From: Dichotomocladium elegans
Taxonomy: Eukaryota; Mucoromycota; Mucoromycetes; Mucorales; Lichtheimiaceae
DNA: 64,000 nt
Assembly (NCBI GenBank): GCA_025716815.1
Contig: JAIXMN010000020.1
Span: 372,001-436,000, forward strand
Direction of reading: 5' to 3'
Part shown: in pieces, positions 31,849 to 45,612 of the stretch
How the letters are laid out: every line of letters starts with the position of its first letter
Numbering within the stretch: position 1 is the stretch's first letter
Position numbers and translations under genes: made by a program
The notes under the pieces: model-generated
Databases searched by the model: none
Told to the model about the DNA's origin: nothing
What the model saw: only the letters and a program-made list of their open reading frames with translations

Positions 31849-34800
31849 ATGCCACCAGGAGGACCTTATCCATACGGCGGCGGCGGCGGCGGTCCAATGG
31901 GCCCTGGCGGCCAGGGTGCTTACGCGTATTCTACAAGTAACAACTTCCCTCCGAATCCTAATACAGGCGTTGCCCTTGGCCGAAAACAAACGACTCTCGG
32001 ACGTGCACCCACTCGACGTATCGTTCCCGGTGCTAACACCGGCATTGCCAACGCTGGCCAGAATATCCAACGTGGCCGCACTTTGATCCGGCCAGACCGA
32101 TACCAAGAACCGCCACCACTGCTCACCGGCAAGAGCCAAAAAAGCCGTAGCTGGTTCGATCCCTGGGTAGCTCTTTCCCGCATCGTTACATTCTGGGCTA
32201 TGCCGAGCATGCTCGCGGCCATGAAGATGCCCGATCCTGGTATGCAGCAAGCCTGGCGCGAAAAGATTACCCTCTGCTTCTTGATCGCCTGCTTGGGCGG
32301 TCTGGTAGCTTTTATTACCATCGGTGTCAGCTCAGTCCTCTGCCCTCCTGATCAGTCGGATAACAAGCAAAATTTTGCATCGTACAACGATACAACAAAC
32401 AGCGGTAAGTATCTCTTCCCCTTTTGGGAGACCTCAATTTAAGGAGTTGGAAAAAAAAGAACATGCGGGAAAGAGGATTGTAGTTTAAGCTTTTGCGAAG
32501 ATCGGAGAGAGTGAAGACACGCAAACGCATTCACACACTAAACAATGTGTTCTTTTTTTTCTGTTTTTTTCGTAATAAGCCGGTTTACTTGGCATTCATG
32601 GTTGGCAGTTTAATGTTTCAGCGGCCAAACCTGCAGCGGTGGACTTTTACTCATATGTAAAGGTTCCCGGCACCGATATCACCAATTTCTTCACGCACGG
32701 CGCCGACATTCCTTCCTGTCTAGATACGGGGAACACTGTCTCAAATTCTTTTGCGGCCGTCAAGCTCAACCCTTGCTCAGCAACCGGGTGCGTTTTGGGC
32801 GCGATGACCGAAACGACCTTCAACACGTTGGGCATCACCAACTCATCGCGCCGCGTCGGTTTTGACTGGAACTATTTAGCATCCGAAAATCTGACGTCTT
32901 ACTTTGTTATTGACGGGAATGTGCTGAACATGGAACCATATTTGAAGATGCATCCTCATCCCATTCCGAATGATGCTCTTGATGGTCTTATTCGTGATAT
33001 GCTCAATTCGTCATTCGCAGCTGGCGGTCGTGATGCCACGAAAATGTTCCAGCGACGTCCTGAATTCCATTCAGCGATGAGCTGCTTGATGGAAAAGTAC
33101 AAGGCTGGCTACATCGACAAACAGACCCCAGGTTGCTTTGCGTCGCAGCTCATCCTGTATTTTGCACTTGGCTGCGTATTGTCCATTGTGTTTGCACGCT
33201 TCTTTATGGCCCTGATCTTCGCTTGGTTTATTTCCCGCCGGTTGTCACGTACTCCGCCGCCAATGTCAGCAACGTCGATCCAACAGAACCAATCCATGGA
33301 GATGAAATCGATCGGCGGCGGTTCGGTTCCCGGCGCCTCTCGCCATCTGATCGAGGTTGGCAACGACCTCTACACCGTCATGCTCATCACAGCGTATTCT
33401 GAAAACACAGAGGGTATTCGTGGCACGGTCGAGTCCCTGTCGATGACAGACTATCCCGATAATCGCAAACTGCTTTTTGTCATTGCTGACGGTATCATCA
33501 CCGGCCATGGCGAAACAATGACGACTCCTGACATGTGCCTGGGACTTATGACATTCAGCGACCCATCTGACAGAAATGTGGAACCAAGAGAATATATTGC
33601 CGTCGCAAACGGTGCCAAGATGTATAATCGCGCTAAGGTCTATGCAGGTCATTATGGTAAGTTACACAACAGGCGGGGTGGGTGCCGCTGCTGAAAACTA
33701 GACGGTTTCCTAATATGGATCTAGTCTGCAAGGGGCACAAGGTCCCAATGATTCTGGTTGTCAAGTGCGGAAACCCCGACGAGGATGGCAAACCCAAAGC
33801 GGGTAATCGTGGCAAACGTGATTCGCAGCTTATCTTGATGAATTTCTTCAGCCGAGTTACCTACAATGACCGCATGACACCACTCGATTATGAGCTGTTC
33901 CAAAAGATACAAAAGTTGATGAATGCCACGCCAGACTACTTTGAACTTTGTCTCATGGTATGTAAAAAAAAAAAAGCTGAGGAAATTTCTGATCTAATGA
34001 TCTATTGTCGATAGGTGGATGCAGATACGAAGGTGTATCAAAGCTCTCTCCGATTGCTAGTCAACTGTATGGTCAATGACAACCTAATCATGGGCCTGTG
34101 CGGTGAAACCAAGATTGCAAACAAGCGTGCGTCGTGGGTGTCAGCCATCCAGGTGTATGAGTACTTTATTTCCCATCACCTGGCAAAGGGTTTTGAGTCT
34201 GTCTTTGGTGGTGTGACTTGTTTGCCGGGTTGTTTCTGTATGTATCGTCTCAAAGCACGCAAGGGCGATGGTGATTGGGTTCCTATCATCACCAAACCGG
34301 AGATCGTCCAGGAATACTCCTCCAACACCATCGACACGCTTCACCAGAAGAACCTGCTTTTGCTTGGTGAGGATCGCTTCTTGACCACGCTCATGCTTCG
34401 CAACTTCCCTTACCGCAAGATGACCTTTACTCCCCAAGCCGTGAGTACATTTTCGTATTGCTGAAACATCAGGGGCGGATGGACTCATGGATGTGAATGT
34501 ATAGATATGCAAAACCATTGTACCTGATGAGTTCAAGGTGCTGCTATCGCAACGCCGCCGATGGATCAACTCGACCATTCATAATCTGTTTGAACTTGTG
34601 CTTGTACGAAATCTTTGTGGCACATTCTGCTTCTCGATGCAGTTCGTGGTGATGATGGATCTCATTGGTACATTAACACTACCTGTGGCTATTGTTCTGA
34701 CGGTAGTGCTGGTTGTTTCGATTGCGAGTACACAAATTACGAGTTTCCAAACTGCTGTTCCGCTTGTTCTTCTGCTGATTGTGCTATTTTCGCCGGCGGT

Positions 34801-35455
34801 GCTCATTTTCCTGACGACGCATAAATATGTCTATGTTCTGTGGATGATTGTGTATCTCTTTGCGCTGCCGATCTGGAACTTTGTGCTCCCGGTGTACTCG
34901 TACTGGCACTTTGACGATTTCTCGTGGGGTGAGACGCGTAAGGTCGAGGGCGAAACCAAAGGCGATGGTCACGGCAACGCGGATGGTGTATTTGACCCAT
35001 CGTCCGTGCCGCTCAAGCGCTGGGAAGATTATGAACGCAAACGTGTGCGTGCCAACAAGCGACGGGAGCGCAAGGAGCGCCAGATGCGTGAGATGGGCCC
35101 CGTACACCTTGTGCACTCTATGGTACCCGGTGACGAGGAGGAGAGCAAGCGTGGCTTGTTGGCGGACCCATTTGATAACGATGATGCCTACAGCAGCCGC
35201 TCAGACGTGTCCAGTCAGGACCCGATGGGGTACTTTGACCCTACCAAGGAGGCGCCTGCACGGGCTGGCCAAGGTGGATACTACCCCAGTTTCCGTCCTC
35301 AGAATGATGGTCCAGGTGCCCACGCTGCTCCTCCTCCTGCTCGAGGACCTGCCGGCGGAAACAACTGGGCAGGAAATCCGTCACCGCCGCCGGGCCAATA
35401 CATGGGTTCTCCTCCTCCTCCCCATGGTGCACCGGGTCATTATAATGGGTTCTAA
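31849..35455 (+). CDS. Chitin synthase, division 2 (class IV type)
   Basis: Membrane glycosyltransferase (GT2) that polymerises UDP-GlcNAc into cell-wall chitin at the plasma membrane. Six exons, roughly 1100 residues. The N-terminus is Gly/Pro-rich, followed by membrane segments ([40 protein letters not shown]) around an extracytoplasmic region. Catalytic-domain landmarks: [19 protein letters not shown], then [27 protein letters not shown] and the family signature QRRRWINST. These are followed by a cluster of membrane helices and SWGETRK. The cytoplasmic tail is charged, then Pro/Gly-rich ([13 protein letters not shown]). There is no myosin motor, and the layout matches class IV (yeast Chs3-like). 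Confidence 0.93.
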
Positions 35456-36785
35456 TTCTTTTTTCTGCCTAACCCGCGCCTTTACCCTCCCCACGCTTTC
35501 CTCCAAACCGCCACTGTGTTTACTCAAAAAAGCCAACCGTACTTCCCCGCCCCAAAACACACACATCTGAAAAAGGCCACCCCTTCCCAATCTTCGCATT
35601 CACACCCCTTCTTCCTCCTTCATCTACCTGTATTATCTTTCCTCCTCCTTTGTTTTGGAAAGTTAAATAGAATTCGCTTGTATTTTCTTTCTAGTCCTCT
35701 TTTCCATTCGCACATGTCACATTTTTTTATTATTCTTTTTTTTTTCAAGAACTCATTATCTCGAATAAAAATGAGGTGAACGTTCGTCACCCGCATTGAG
35801 CATGAGGATACATGACAAGCGAGCGGTTGCAGCCGAGGATACGAACGACGAGACAACGTGGCTGTCTATTATTTGTTGTTGGGGGGGGATGGTGGATGAT
35901 GCCGGGGTGATTATATCTGTCTAGCGAAAAGGTTGGAACTACGGCATGCATCTTGGCCTCTCTGCTGCTGTTGTCATCATTGTCTTTGCTTTTTTTTTTT
36001 CCAACAAAAGCATGAGCAGAAAAGCGTTGTCTTGCGCGACTGGCAAGAAAAAGGGCATGGGAGGAGCGGGTCCGGGCAATATATCCTGTAGGATGAGCAT
36101 CCTCTTGTTCTTGCTCCTCCATCACAAAAAAGAGCCGTCGTCGTAGCTCAGACACCTTTCCTCCCCAGCCGCGGACAGAAGATGACATTGGCCAGGCAGA
36201 TACGCCTTGCTTGGGCACCTTGCATATCGCGCTTGAATTCTCCCCCCCCTCCCCCAACAGCAACCCAGATTGGGGGAGGGGTCGGGTCATGTCGAGCGCC
36301 ACACCCTCCCGCTCCCCAAGGGTCCCCCACTCCCCGAGCTGCAACGGCGTTGCACCATCCGGCCAATGAACGGGGATGTCTTTGGTTCTCAGGGACTCCG
36401 CACCCAAACACTGCCCCGACACGCGATCATCTTACACCGTATAAAAGATGTACGTACTGTGCTGCAGGATTCAACCTTGGATGGACCTCGGACTTAATTC
36501 GAGCCATCCACAGGCGATGCATTCGGAAACATTTTTGTGTCCCGATGCTATCGCCTCGGCTGCAAACGAGTGCCGTCCGTAGCCTGAAGGACCCACAGTG
36601 CAGGAAGTACCAGGGAGAAGGGCCGGATAAAGACCGCATCGAAATGTATGGTAAAGTGGAAACAAGACCCCCATCGTTCCATGTACGTACGATGGTTACA
36701 CGCACTGTGTGTGCAATTTTATTTGAAATGCAAAAATGTAAATCTAAAGATTTGGGTTACCATTGAGGCCGGATGAATGCGTTCT
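35456..36785. other. Intergenic, no supported gene
   Basis: 1.3 kb between convergent genes (chitin synthase and SMP3). It has T- and C-rich strings and G-runs. A 211-codon minus-strand frame is GC-biased, low in complexity and unlike any family I know. Confidence 0.5.
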
Positions 36786-39327
36786 CTACTGATCCTGGTC
36801 GTTGAGCAATAGGTAGACATTGAGACCAATCATCGCCCGCGAGAAGGTGCCCCGTTTGATAGAATCCATATAGATCTGGGCATCATCGAAGTTAATATGG
36901 GGGTTAAAACTTCCCACGATCATATAACGGGCTCCCTCGACTCTCGGCAACATCGAGATGCTTGGCGCAACCACAAGTGTTCTGGCAAAATGCATAGACT
37001 TGCGTATTAGAAATAACCATTCGCCCCCACCCCTCCAACGCTTTACTTTACCGTTCGAAATTGACTCCCAGTTTTGAAGGTGCAAAATTCAGCTTGGGTT
37101 CACTATAATGGTGAGTCATCAAAGACACTCCTGCCCGCTGCTCGAGCTCCTTTTCCAGTCCGTCGAAGTCGCCTGCGAAATCCACAATGCGAACATGCGG
37201 CTTGTTTCGAAGTACTAGTTGACATTCGTTAGACGTTTGGTACATAAATGTGACATATCTCTCTCTCTACCTTCCCAGACGTTAGGATAACCGATTAGAT
37301 GGCGAGGAGCCATGTACGTCTTGTAAAAGAGAAGATTGGACGTAACATTGTAACCATCCGTGAATGCAGTTTCTTTTTTTAAGAAAAAAAAAAAGATAAA
37401 TATCATTATTTATAGACATTGATCATTTTACCTCTCCCCCCATCCCACCATATCACTTACCCGGGTCATTAAGATTACAAAACACTTCGCCATTAGCTGT
37501 TAATTTGCAATCGTGGACACCCAAGCTCTGACGTTGAAGGTACATCATCGTGGGTACAATGCCTCCCTATAAAGCAGAGAATTGTTTTGAGTTGTGCATG
37601 CATATTCCAAAAAAAAAATTATACCTGGTGCAGATAGCCAAACACAAACGTCATAATGAAGTTGAACATCATCCACATAACCTAAGATCCCGGCCGTTCT
37701 CGCATATATCAATAAAAGAAACAAATTCCATCCACGACTTATATATACCCAGAACGTCTTGGGAACTGTGGTACGATCCCAAGCAAACACCAGAATAAGA
37801 GGGATAAGCAAAGGCACCAAGAACCGTGCTTCTTGGTGCGGGATAAGAGACAGGCCACCAAGCCCGACAATGATAATGGCCGAGAGAGCTTATATAAAGA
37901 AAGAAAATAAGCCGCGTGTCAACCAACTGACCCTGGTTCCCGAAGGAAACTTACTTCGATAGAATATGTGATCCTGGTTTGGCCTTTTCACTGCAGCCAA
38001 AACACCTGCGACAAGAGGTCCATAGAGCAGTGGCATGTTGACAAGAAGATGTGTGTAGAGAGGGTGAAGTCCATGCTCCTTCAAATTTTCAGTGACTGAG
38101 TTGTATCGAAAATTATTCCAGAATGTCAACACAGGATAACCCTAAAGGAGGGGGGAGGGGGTAAACGCAATAAAGCATGTTAGTGAGCCCCGAGAAACCA
38201 AGCATGATTGCATACCGATAGGCGGATCGAAGTCCAGCTGGTCGGCTGAACAAGCACATCCAACCATTTGAGCCATTCAGTGACTTTGACTCCCTCGAGC
38301 GTCACCCGCATAGTTTGATAATAGATAGAATCTGTAAGCACAAACACTGCGGTGACAAGAGTTGCTCCGAGGATGAATGGAGAAAGTAGAGATGGGACTC
38401 TCTTTAACGCACTAGAATAAAGGACCTATTGGTACATATCTCCATTTATATGGCTGTCTGACTCTGTTTTTTTTTACCTTCTAGTGAAACACTGATAAAT
38501 GAATGCGACGCCCAATGGAAATCCAAATAGAGCAAAGGTGATGCGTGTCAGAACACCGGCCGCCAAAAGACTGCCCAAACAAAACGCAGACCCAACATTG
38601 ATTTCTTCTAGCATCGTACAGAAGGACCATAAGCTTAAGACGAGAATGAGCGATTCGATGGCGTTAGAGAACGGGCGGACATAGTAAACCAAGACTACAT
38701 GACTGGTGGACAGCAGGGCCATCGGGAGCATTGGATTACGTCCCAAAGTTCGGCATATCCGATACAATGCATAGTCTGTTATTGATTGACAGGGTCGATA
38801 TGAGTCTTTCTCTCTTTTTCTTGTCAACAACGCGTCCGCTTACCCATGATTAGCGTCGCCAGGAAACCTGAGAATCGTTCGACCAAAAACATATCCACTG
38901 CATTGGGTACAACTAAAACACACACATACATGATCGCGCCACTTCTAAGCCTTTGAACGCTTCTCTTTTGGTGAATGCTGTTCTTTACCTGAACTTGATC
39001 CCCATTTGATCATTGCAAACGGCAGTCCTGTGCTGAGGAATCTATCATATAGTTGCGGACCAAATCGTGGAATGTCTCTTTTCTTTTAGATATACGCGTT
39101 TGCAATCAGGCAGTGGTACGTTTTCGTAAACCTTACGGGGGAATGACCGAGCGTATGGGGGTAGTAGGTTTGAATTCCCAGGGAATGAATGTGTGGACGT
39201 CAAGGACAGTACGGGCAGTGACTTCCGCTGACTGGAAGTACTCGTCTGGATGAATGTACCCTGGGGTACTTGATACGATCCATCGACCCCAAAGCAGAAT
39301 GCCATACAGCACTTTGGCCAAGACCAT
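36786..39327 (-). CDS. SMP3: GPI mannosyltransferase 4 (Smp3/PIGZ)
   Basis: GT22-family ER membrane enzyme that adds the fourth mannose to GPI anchor precursors, an essential step in fungi. About ten exons on the minus strand. The N-terminus [18 protein letters not shown] leads to the family signature [12 protein letters not shown] (a lumenal acidic motif) and [10 protein letters not shown]. Then follow multiple membrane helices, the FWNNFRYNS and [15 protein letters not shown] block, [12 protein letters not shown] (the HQE motif common to GT22 enzymes), and a soluble C-terminal part ([25 protein letters not shown]) ending YLLLNDQDQ. Some small exons are inferred only from splice consensus. 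Confidence 0.9.
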
Positions 39328-39775
39328 TTCCGAGCTGCTGCTGATGTGGTTGTTTAGAGAGGGAGAGAAAGGGATGTTCGTGTGTCATTTTTTGGAAATC
39401 CGCCTGTCGAGGCAGTAACTGCTGGGTAAACATTTTTTCACCGGGCACCACCATTCATGCAAAGTAAAAATTTAAATGCTAAATGGCTGCATGCCTGTCT
39501 CTCTAACGCATAATTCGCTTGAATGAATCCCGTGCTGGTTTGCACGCTCTGCTCACTCCCCCCAATGGCCCCAATGCGGATCGAATAACGGGGGGCGAGA
39601 CTTTAGTGGAAAGAGGGATGTAATCCGGTTTAGATAACCGCAACAGGTGTTGGCGGGTGGATAATTTATTAGCCTAAGTCGCCTGCTTTTCAAATTGGGG
39701 GAGAGGGAGGGGGGGACAAGGGAAGATGGAGGAGGCAAGTGGGAAAAAGCAACCCGAGTAGGAGAGTTTTACTTC
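39328..39775. other. Divergent promoter of SMP3 and the Rab7 gene
   Basis: About 450 bp; no ORF. Contains a purine-rich GGGGGAGAGGGAGGGGGGGA tract at 39697-39716 upstream of the Rab7 start. Confidence 0.5.
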
Positions 39776-40767
39776 ATGCATAAGGACATTTTGAAGGTTG
39801 TGCTTATTGGCGACGGCGGCGTCGGAAAGGTACCATTACCAACGCATCGAACACGATGGATGAAATAAAAAACTAATTAGCCATTCTCCTTCCGCAACAC
39901 TTAGACGAGTTTGCGTAATCAGGTTGGACAATAATAGGGCAAACAAACACTAAGGTCTACTGCAATTCTCTCTCACACTTACACACGCTCTCCCGCACAT
40001 CAAAATAATGACAACCACAACAAAAGTTTATACATAAGCGATTCACGAATGCATACAAAGCGACGATTGGTAAGCTCCATTACGGCATCTAGAAGAGAAG
40101 CAAGCGATGGACCCTTCATCTACTTATACACAAGTCTCTCTCCAAAAGGTGCGGATTTCATTACGAAGCAAGTAGAGACGGAAGATGGAAAGAAGGTGAT
40201 GATGCAGATCTGGGACACTGCCGGTCAGGAGCGGTTCCAGTCTCTTGGCGTTGCATATTACCGGGGTGCGGATGCGTGCATACTCGTCTATGATGTGAAT
40301 AATTTCTCATCCTTCCAACACTTGGGTAAGAAAAGAGGGTTTCTGGGCTTTGTCTGTGCATGCGTGTTTATGCATGTATGTGTGTGTGCTCACTTTGAAG
40401 GAGGGGGGCTCGGTCATCTCCCTCAGGACGCTGGCGGGAAGATTTTTTAAAGCAATCCTCACTGCCTGCGGAAGAAGCCTCCAATTTTCCAATGTTGATC
40501 ATTGGTAACAAGATTGATATCGATGACCGTGTCGTATCACGCCGACAAGCCCGTGCGTGGGCCGAGCAGCACTCGAATGACCGGATGCGAATCCCTTGCT
40601 TTGAAGCAAGTGCAAAGGACGGCACCAATGTCGAGGAGGCGTTCACCTATATCGCAAAGATGGTAAAGATACCCCAGCTGGAGCTCGACCTAAACGGAGG
40701 AGGCAGCAGCGATACAGTAACGCTATCCGCGTTGGAATCTGCCCGCTCTAAACGGACCTGTTGCTGA
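39776..40767 (+). CDS. YPT7: Rab7/Ypt7-family small GTPase
   Basis: Vacuole/late-endosome Rab GTPase that recruits HOPS for membrane fusion. 210 residues from five exons: 39776-39829, 39905-39922 (only 18 bp, TSLRNQ), 40027-40069, 40149-40325 and 40427-40767. G-box motifs: GDGGVGK/TS, then TIGADFITK, WDTAGQE (switch II), GNKID and SAK. The Rab7 hallmarks IGADF and [14 protein letters not shown] are present. It ends RTCC, a double-cysteine prenylation site. The P-loop has GDGGVGK where most Rab7 have GDSGVGK. The [12 protein letters not shown] tail differs from yeast Ypt7, so another close Rab is a minor alternative. Confidence 0.9.
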
Positions 40768-43079
40768 CATCAGCACGCGCTCACATACTCGACTCTACCG
40801 TACACCTTTATATTCGTATAAATATTTCTTCTGCTTCTGCTTCTCGTACATAGGGCTATAAACCGAACTCGCGGCCCATTCCTTCGCTTTCGCTCTCCCC
40901 TAACCTCTAGTATACTCTTACTCTTTTATATACGTACGCCGCCATAGTATTTATCACTATACAATATCACCTTATATATATATATATATATACATATAGG
41001 ATGTTTTGCTCTCAGGGTGGTTAACAGGAGGAAGAGACCAGTCATCTTCCGGGTCAGGGTCCATAGCACCTCTATCGAGACGCACTTACTGTGCAATGAT
41101 TTACTTCATTGTCTGCAATAGTGCTTGTTGGTTACACGTGCGATCCATCGCCACAACTTTTTCGTATGAACAATGCTTATTTAGTCGGTTCCCAATCTAC
41201 CTTACCCGCAAAGCATTCACATAATATCATCGTTAGGCAGCTGATCGATCGCAACAAGCATGTAAGCAACTAGTTCACAAAAGTAGTTACATCGTCACGT
41301 CATATGGCTCATCAAACGAGGGTACTGGCGATGATTGGGAGGCATGGTTTGCCCCAAGGATGGATCCTCACTTCTTTGTCTCCACCACCACCATGATATA
41401 CTCTGGGCATTGTATGCACCTGATTGTGTGTGTAGATATGCATACGTACTTGGCACCTGAAGAAAATCCATCATGATAGCATATCAAAAGACGTTTGAAA
41501 TTGGCGTGTCGTTCCTGTACGCTGTGACTTTGTATAATTCATTTTTCTAGACAGTATATTAGATGCCTGGTGCGTATTTCCATGAGTCTACGCAGCCGTT
41601 GCCAATGCTCCGCATGCTGCTTAGACTATCATCATGTGAGCAAAAAGATGTCTTCAAAACTCCATTAAGAAACAAAAACAAAACAAAACAAAAAAAAGTG
41701 AGGGGGGAAATGTGTATGGAAAAAAGGTCCAAGCCTGTATTATTTTCCTTGTCTTGATACCTCTGCGGCTACTGCCCCTACACTTTACCCAGACTGCTTG
41801 ATCATATGCCTAATGTGTAGTGTATGAGTTAATCATTCCATATCTTATAATCGCCGATGTAGTGAGGGCCGGGAAGGCACAGCTTTGATATATCTGAGGC
41901 TTCAATTGGCAAAACGAATCCAGTATTCTCTTTTTATTGACCCTGCCAATACATTGCCTGCTGTTTTGTATCTAACCCGTTGCCGCTTGTCAAGCATATT
42001 CTAGGACAATTTGCGCTGTCTACACACTGAAATGAAATGAGGACATAGTGGAAATGCGTCACACGCACTACAGTATAAATGTAGGGTTTATACCGTGGTA
42101 ACCTAGAAGGCTCGCAAAAGATAGATGACTTGGTTATCAATCTTGATCAAGTCCATGTTCCTACTTATTGTATCTTTTTCTTTAACGAAGCGGCATTGCT
42201 GTGGGCAGCTCTGACCAATGGTTATGCGCACGTCCCTTTTACCAACCTCATGGAGGGCCGACTTCCAATCACAGGCTGTTCATTCTTGGTGCTCCGTTGG
42301 TTTTGGCGGAAACAGGGCAAAGGTGGATGCGGGGGGGTGAGTGTCATGAAACAACTCGGGTGAAATCTATTTATTATCCAGTAAAATATCTCCACTCAAA
42401 TATCCCGGATGATATCGAACCCTGGCAAAGATCGAAAGCATCAAATGCTTCCATTCGACGTATCATTTCATACAACAGCGAGACTGATACTCTAACACCA
42501 GAGCTTTTGTGTATGCGCCATTTTGACCCCCATAGCTGCATCGCGAGGCCAGGGACCGTTTCGCCAATCTCATTGGTTTGAGTTCTGCGAGACAGCAACA
42601 TGCCTTTTACACTTGCGAGCAACGCTGAGTAATTGTGCGTACGTACATGTGGATGGGTGGTTGGAAACTCTCCACTCTCTAGCACTCGCCTGTTCGTATC
42701 TCATTGTTGCTCTCATCAACGTTCTACTGCTTTTACTCATTTCTTTCTTCTTCGTGGGTTTTTATCAGTACCTTTTATCCAACCCGCATTACTCAAGGCC
42801 AATATTTCGAGAAAAGAGCACTCTGAGTACATTGTCTGTCATGCCTTGATGCCAACGAGTTACAAGATATGCCTTCCAATGCGGAAACTAGGTCATTTCG
42901 CGCGCATCTCTTGGTCAAAGAACGGCAAACAGTCAGACTGAGTCCACCGCCACGAAAAGCACTGCTACAACCTACAGTACGAATGACAACTACGAGTCAC
43001 CACCATTCTCATACCTAGAACAACACCTGTAGACAGTATCAGCGAACAGAAAGACAGCTGTCCACTCGACAGCGTATAG
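40768..43079. other. Gene-poor region
   Basis: About 2.3 kb without a gene I can support. Contains a (TA)n tract at 40974-40992 and several short frames. One plus-strand frame at 42201-42581 (126 codons) has no recognisable family. Confidence 0.5.
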
Positions 43080-43790
43080 ATTTAACGCAAACGTCAAACT
43101 AGGTAACACGGGAATATACGCCTTGGTCTACACGGGAGCCGGAGTCACTCTGTGGATGAAGAGACAGTCAAAAACACTGACCTTACAACCACACCAGCAA
43201 AGTGGCTCGAGATCCATTATGACAACAACTCGGTGACAGTATCAACAAATTCCGATCAACCTGCGCTTTGTCGAACAACAACGTGTAAGCGTGAAATTGG
43301 GCATTGACTGGACGGTAGCATTGGGTATCTTGCTAGACCCAGACACCGAGAGCTTGATTCCCGACTACGCGGCAAGGAACCAAGTACACCAAAACAGAAC
43401 AAAAGATACCAGAAGAAAAAAAAACTCCAGGGCGCCTATCGACTACCTGAGCAAGAAATTCCTTCTACGGTTGAACCAATGGACGGAAGAGCATAAAAAG
43501 GAGTTTATCTGCCAGGACGACGGCGCTAGCTAACATACTGGCAGCTATGCGCATTGGTGGAAGCAACAAGCCGAACATCGTCCAAAGCCAAGACCTCAAC
43601 CCAGTCGAGCACCCTTGGAGTTTATCTTTGAAAACAGATCAAGAAGAGAAGGGCGCAGCCTCAATACAGTCCGTGACATTGAGGCTATTCTACATGAGCC
43701 ATGGTGTAATATATCTTGGCAGTATGTGAAGAAATAAGGCGACGAAAAACTGTTCAAGTATATGACAACCGTACGCGACAAAGTCGATGG
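43080..43790 (+). pseudogene. Decayed Tc1/mariner-like transposase
   Basis: Broken plus-strand reading that resembles the C-terminal half of a Tc1-type DDE transposase. Segments: KLGIDWTVALG and RAPIDYLSKKFLLRLNQW, then KKEFICQDDGAS. This is followed in the same frame by a stop and HTGSYAHWWKQQ, the usual block after the second catalytic Asp. The next frame continues QSQDLNPVEHPWS, matching the SPDLNPIE signature. At least one stop and one frameshift are present, and no inverted repeats were found at its edges. Confidence 0.6.
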
Positions 43791-44379
43791 TCGGTATCGA
43801 CAATGTGACCCGTCCAGTGACCAAGCCTGCATTTGCCAGAGTTGTCAGCATTTATACGCACTTCATTATCGAAGGCGATGGATCAAGCACTAACCTTTTA
43901 TCAAAGAAATGCGTCAAGGATATGCTGTCGAGGGGCAGCAGGCTACATCATTAAGCTCTTGGGCCGCCCCCATCGAGCTGCACTTTCTCTATTAACCCTC
44001 TAGTTAGAATGACAATACTGAAGGAGCGTGTATTATCTTTTTAAGGACGGTGATTGCACGTACAATAGTTAACGACTCTACCCGCATTACGACACCCAAA
44101 CCAATGGCACAGCTCAGTATCTCGATAGAAAGAAAAAACTCATGGGAGAAGGAGCAAAAGCAAATTATCTGTGGCGCTTGCGCCATGACCACAAATTCAA
44201 ACATTGTGGTCAGATGGACGTGAATCCCACCAAAATATTTTATCACGTGACTTAGACATTGGACGAGTGGAATGTTTCTGCGTTCCCCCCAGAATAGGCG
44301 GAACTTGAAATAAAGTTATGTGAAATCTGTTAAAACCCGAACTAGAGGAGCACTGGGCCGAGAAAAGCAAAAGCGGGGA
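43791..44379. other. Non-coding, flank of the transposase relic
   Basis: No gene or repeat recognised; short frames only. Confidence 0.45.
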
Positions 44380-45462
44380 TCACAAGGATTTCTTGGCAGG
44401 TTCCTGGTTCCCATCGTTGGATGTAACTGATTCGGCTGGAGACGATCCATTGGCTGGTGATGGCGGCGGCGGCGGCGGCGGCGGGTCGGCCACCACTGTC
44501 AGCATATAGGCTGCCGCGGCCTGCGCGACGCCAAAACCGAGAAAACCGACTATGGGAATCCGGGTCAACAGATAGGCAAGGGCCGAGAAGCCAAACAATA
44601 CATCCTTTCGGCTGCTGAACCACTCTAACTTTTGCCGATGCGTCATGTTCATTCGTACGAAATAAGGCTCAAGCAGTTCGCGCATCAATGCGCGCATGCC
44701 AATCAAGGCCCGTATTAAGCGGATCGTCATTGGCCGTGGGAGGAATAAGAAACAGATGCCCACTGCAACCCCTTGGGTCTTTCCGAGCGATTGAAATGTA
44801 GCAAATGCACCTTGGAAAGGAAAAAAAAAAAATACACATTATCACCTTCGCGTCCCTTTTCTTGCAACACGCCTTCTTCCAACCCAACCCTCCGGCTGCC
44901 TTTTATTATAGATACCTGCTGCCGGAAAGGCATATCGTCCGACAACGGGTAAAAGCGATACCAGGTAAATAATCAACCCGAGTCGCAGATTTTTCAACAT
45001 TCGGTACCCGTATCCTTTCAGGTTCGCCCAGTACTCTTTACGGTATTTGCGCTGGGAGAGTGCCGAGGCGAACGGGGGCCGTTCAGGGTGCATCGTATCA
45101 ATGTAGGCCAAGGTTTCCATAAACAGGTCGTCAATGGGTTTGGGGTATACATAGCGTATGAATAGAAGCACAAGAAACGGTAGGTATTTGAAAGCGTCGC
45201 CGAGAGCGCGGTCAAAAGTGTCCAGCAGTTGACCGACTTGGTGATTCAACCGAGACACATGGAGGACAAGATGCAAAATATAAATAGGTATCGCAATGAG
45301 CAGCCGGACAATCCCAAAGAGAATGAACGAGAAGATTGATAAGTAGAGGAAGATTCGAAGAAACTTGTGCTTTCGAAGATCGGGATTCTTTGCTACAAGG
45401 TCAATGCCACGGGCTGCGTGGCCTGCTCCGGTCGTCAGACCGTTGATTGTCCAACGCGACAT
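44380..45462 (-). CDS. Multispanning membrane protein, RRT8/LDS- or EI24-like
   Basis: 325 residues from two exons (44916-45462, 44380-44810; intron GTATCT...CCAAG). Four to five hydrophobic segments: LYLSIFSFILFGIVRLLIAI, YLPFLVLLFIRYVY, LGLIIYLVSLLPVVGRYAF, VAVGICFLFL and VLFGFSALAYLLTRIPIVGF. The LLPVVG...AAG pattern before a last amphipathic block resembles fungal spore-wall/lipid-droplet proteins of the Rrt8/Lds group and bacterial EI24/CysZ-like proteins; this is a weak family call. The C-terminus has eight consecutive Pro residues and a charged end (PAKKSL). The function is not established. Confidence 0.7.
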
Positions 45463-45612
45463 GATGGGAAGAAGAATAAAAAGAGGTATGAAGGTTACTG
45501 AAAACACATGAATTCGGCCTTCTTTAAATAAAAATGGCTTGACAAGAAAAGATTGGCATCTCGCCACTCAGGCCCCCAATTCTTTTTATTAACTCTCAGG
45601 CATTCATAAAGG

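Noticed and set aside
35787..36422. 211-codon minus-strand ORF
   Set aside because: Low-complexity, composition unlike its neighbours, no family features; lies in a convergent intergenic region.
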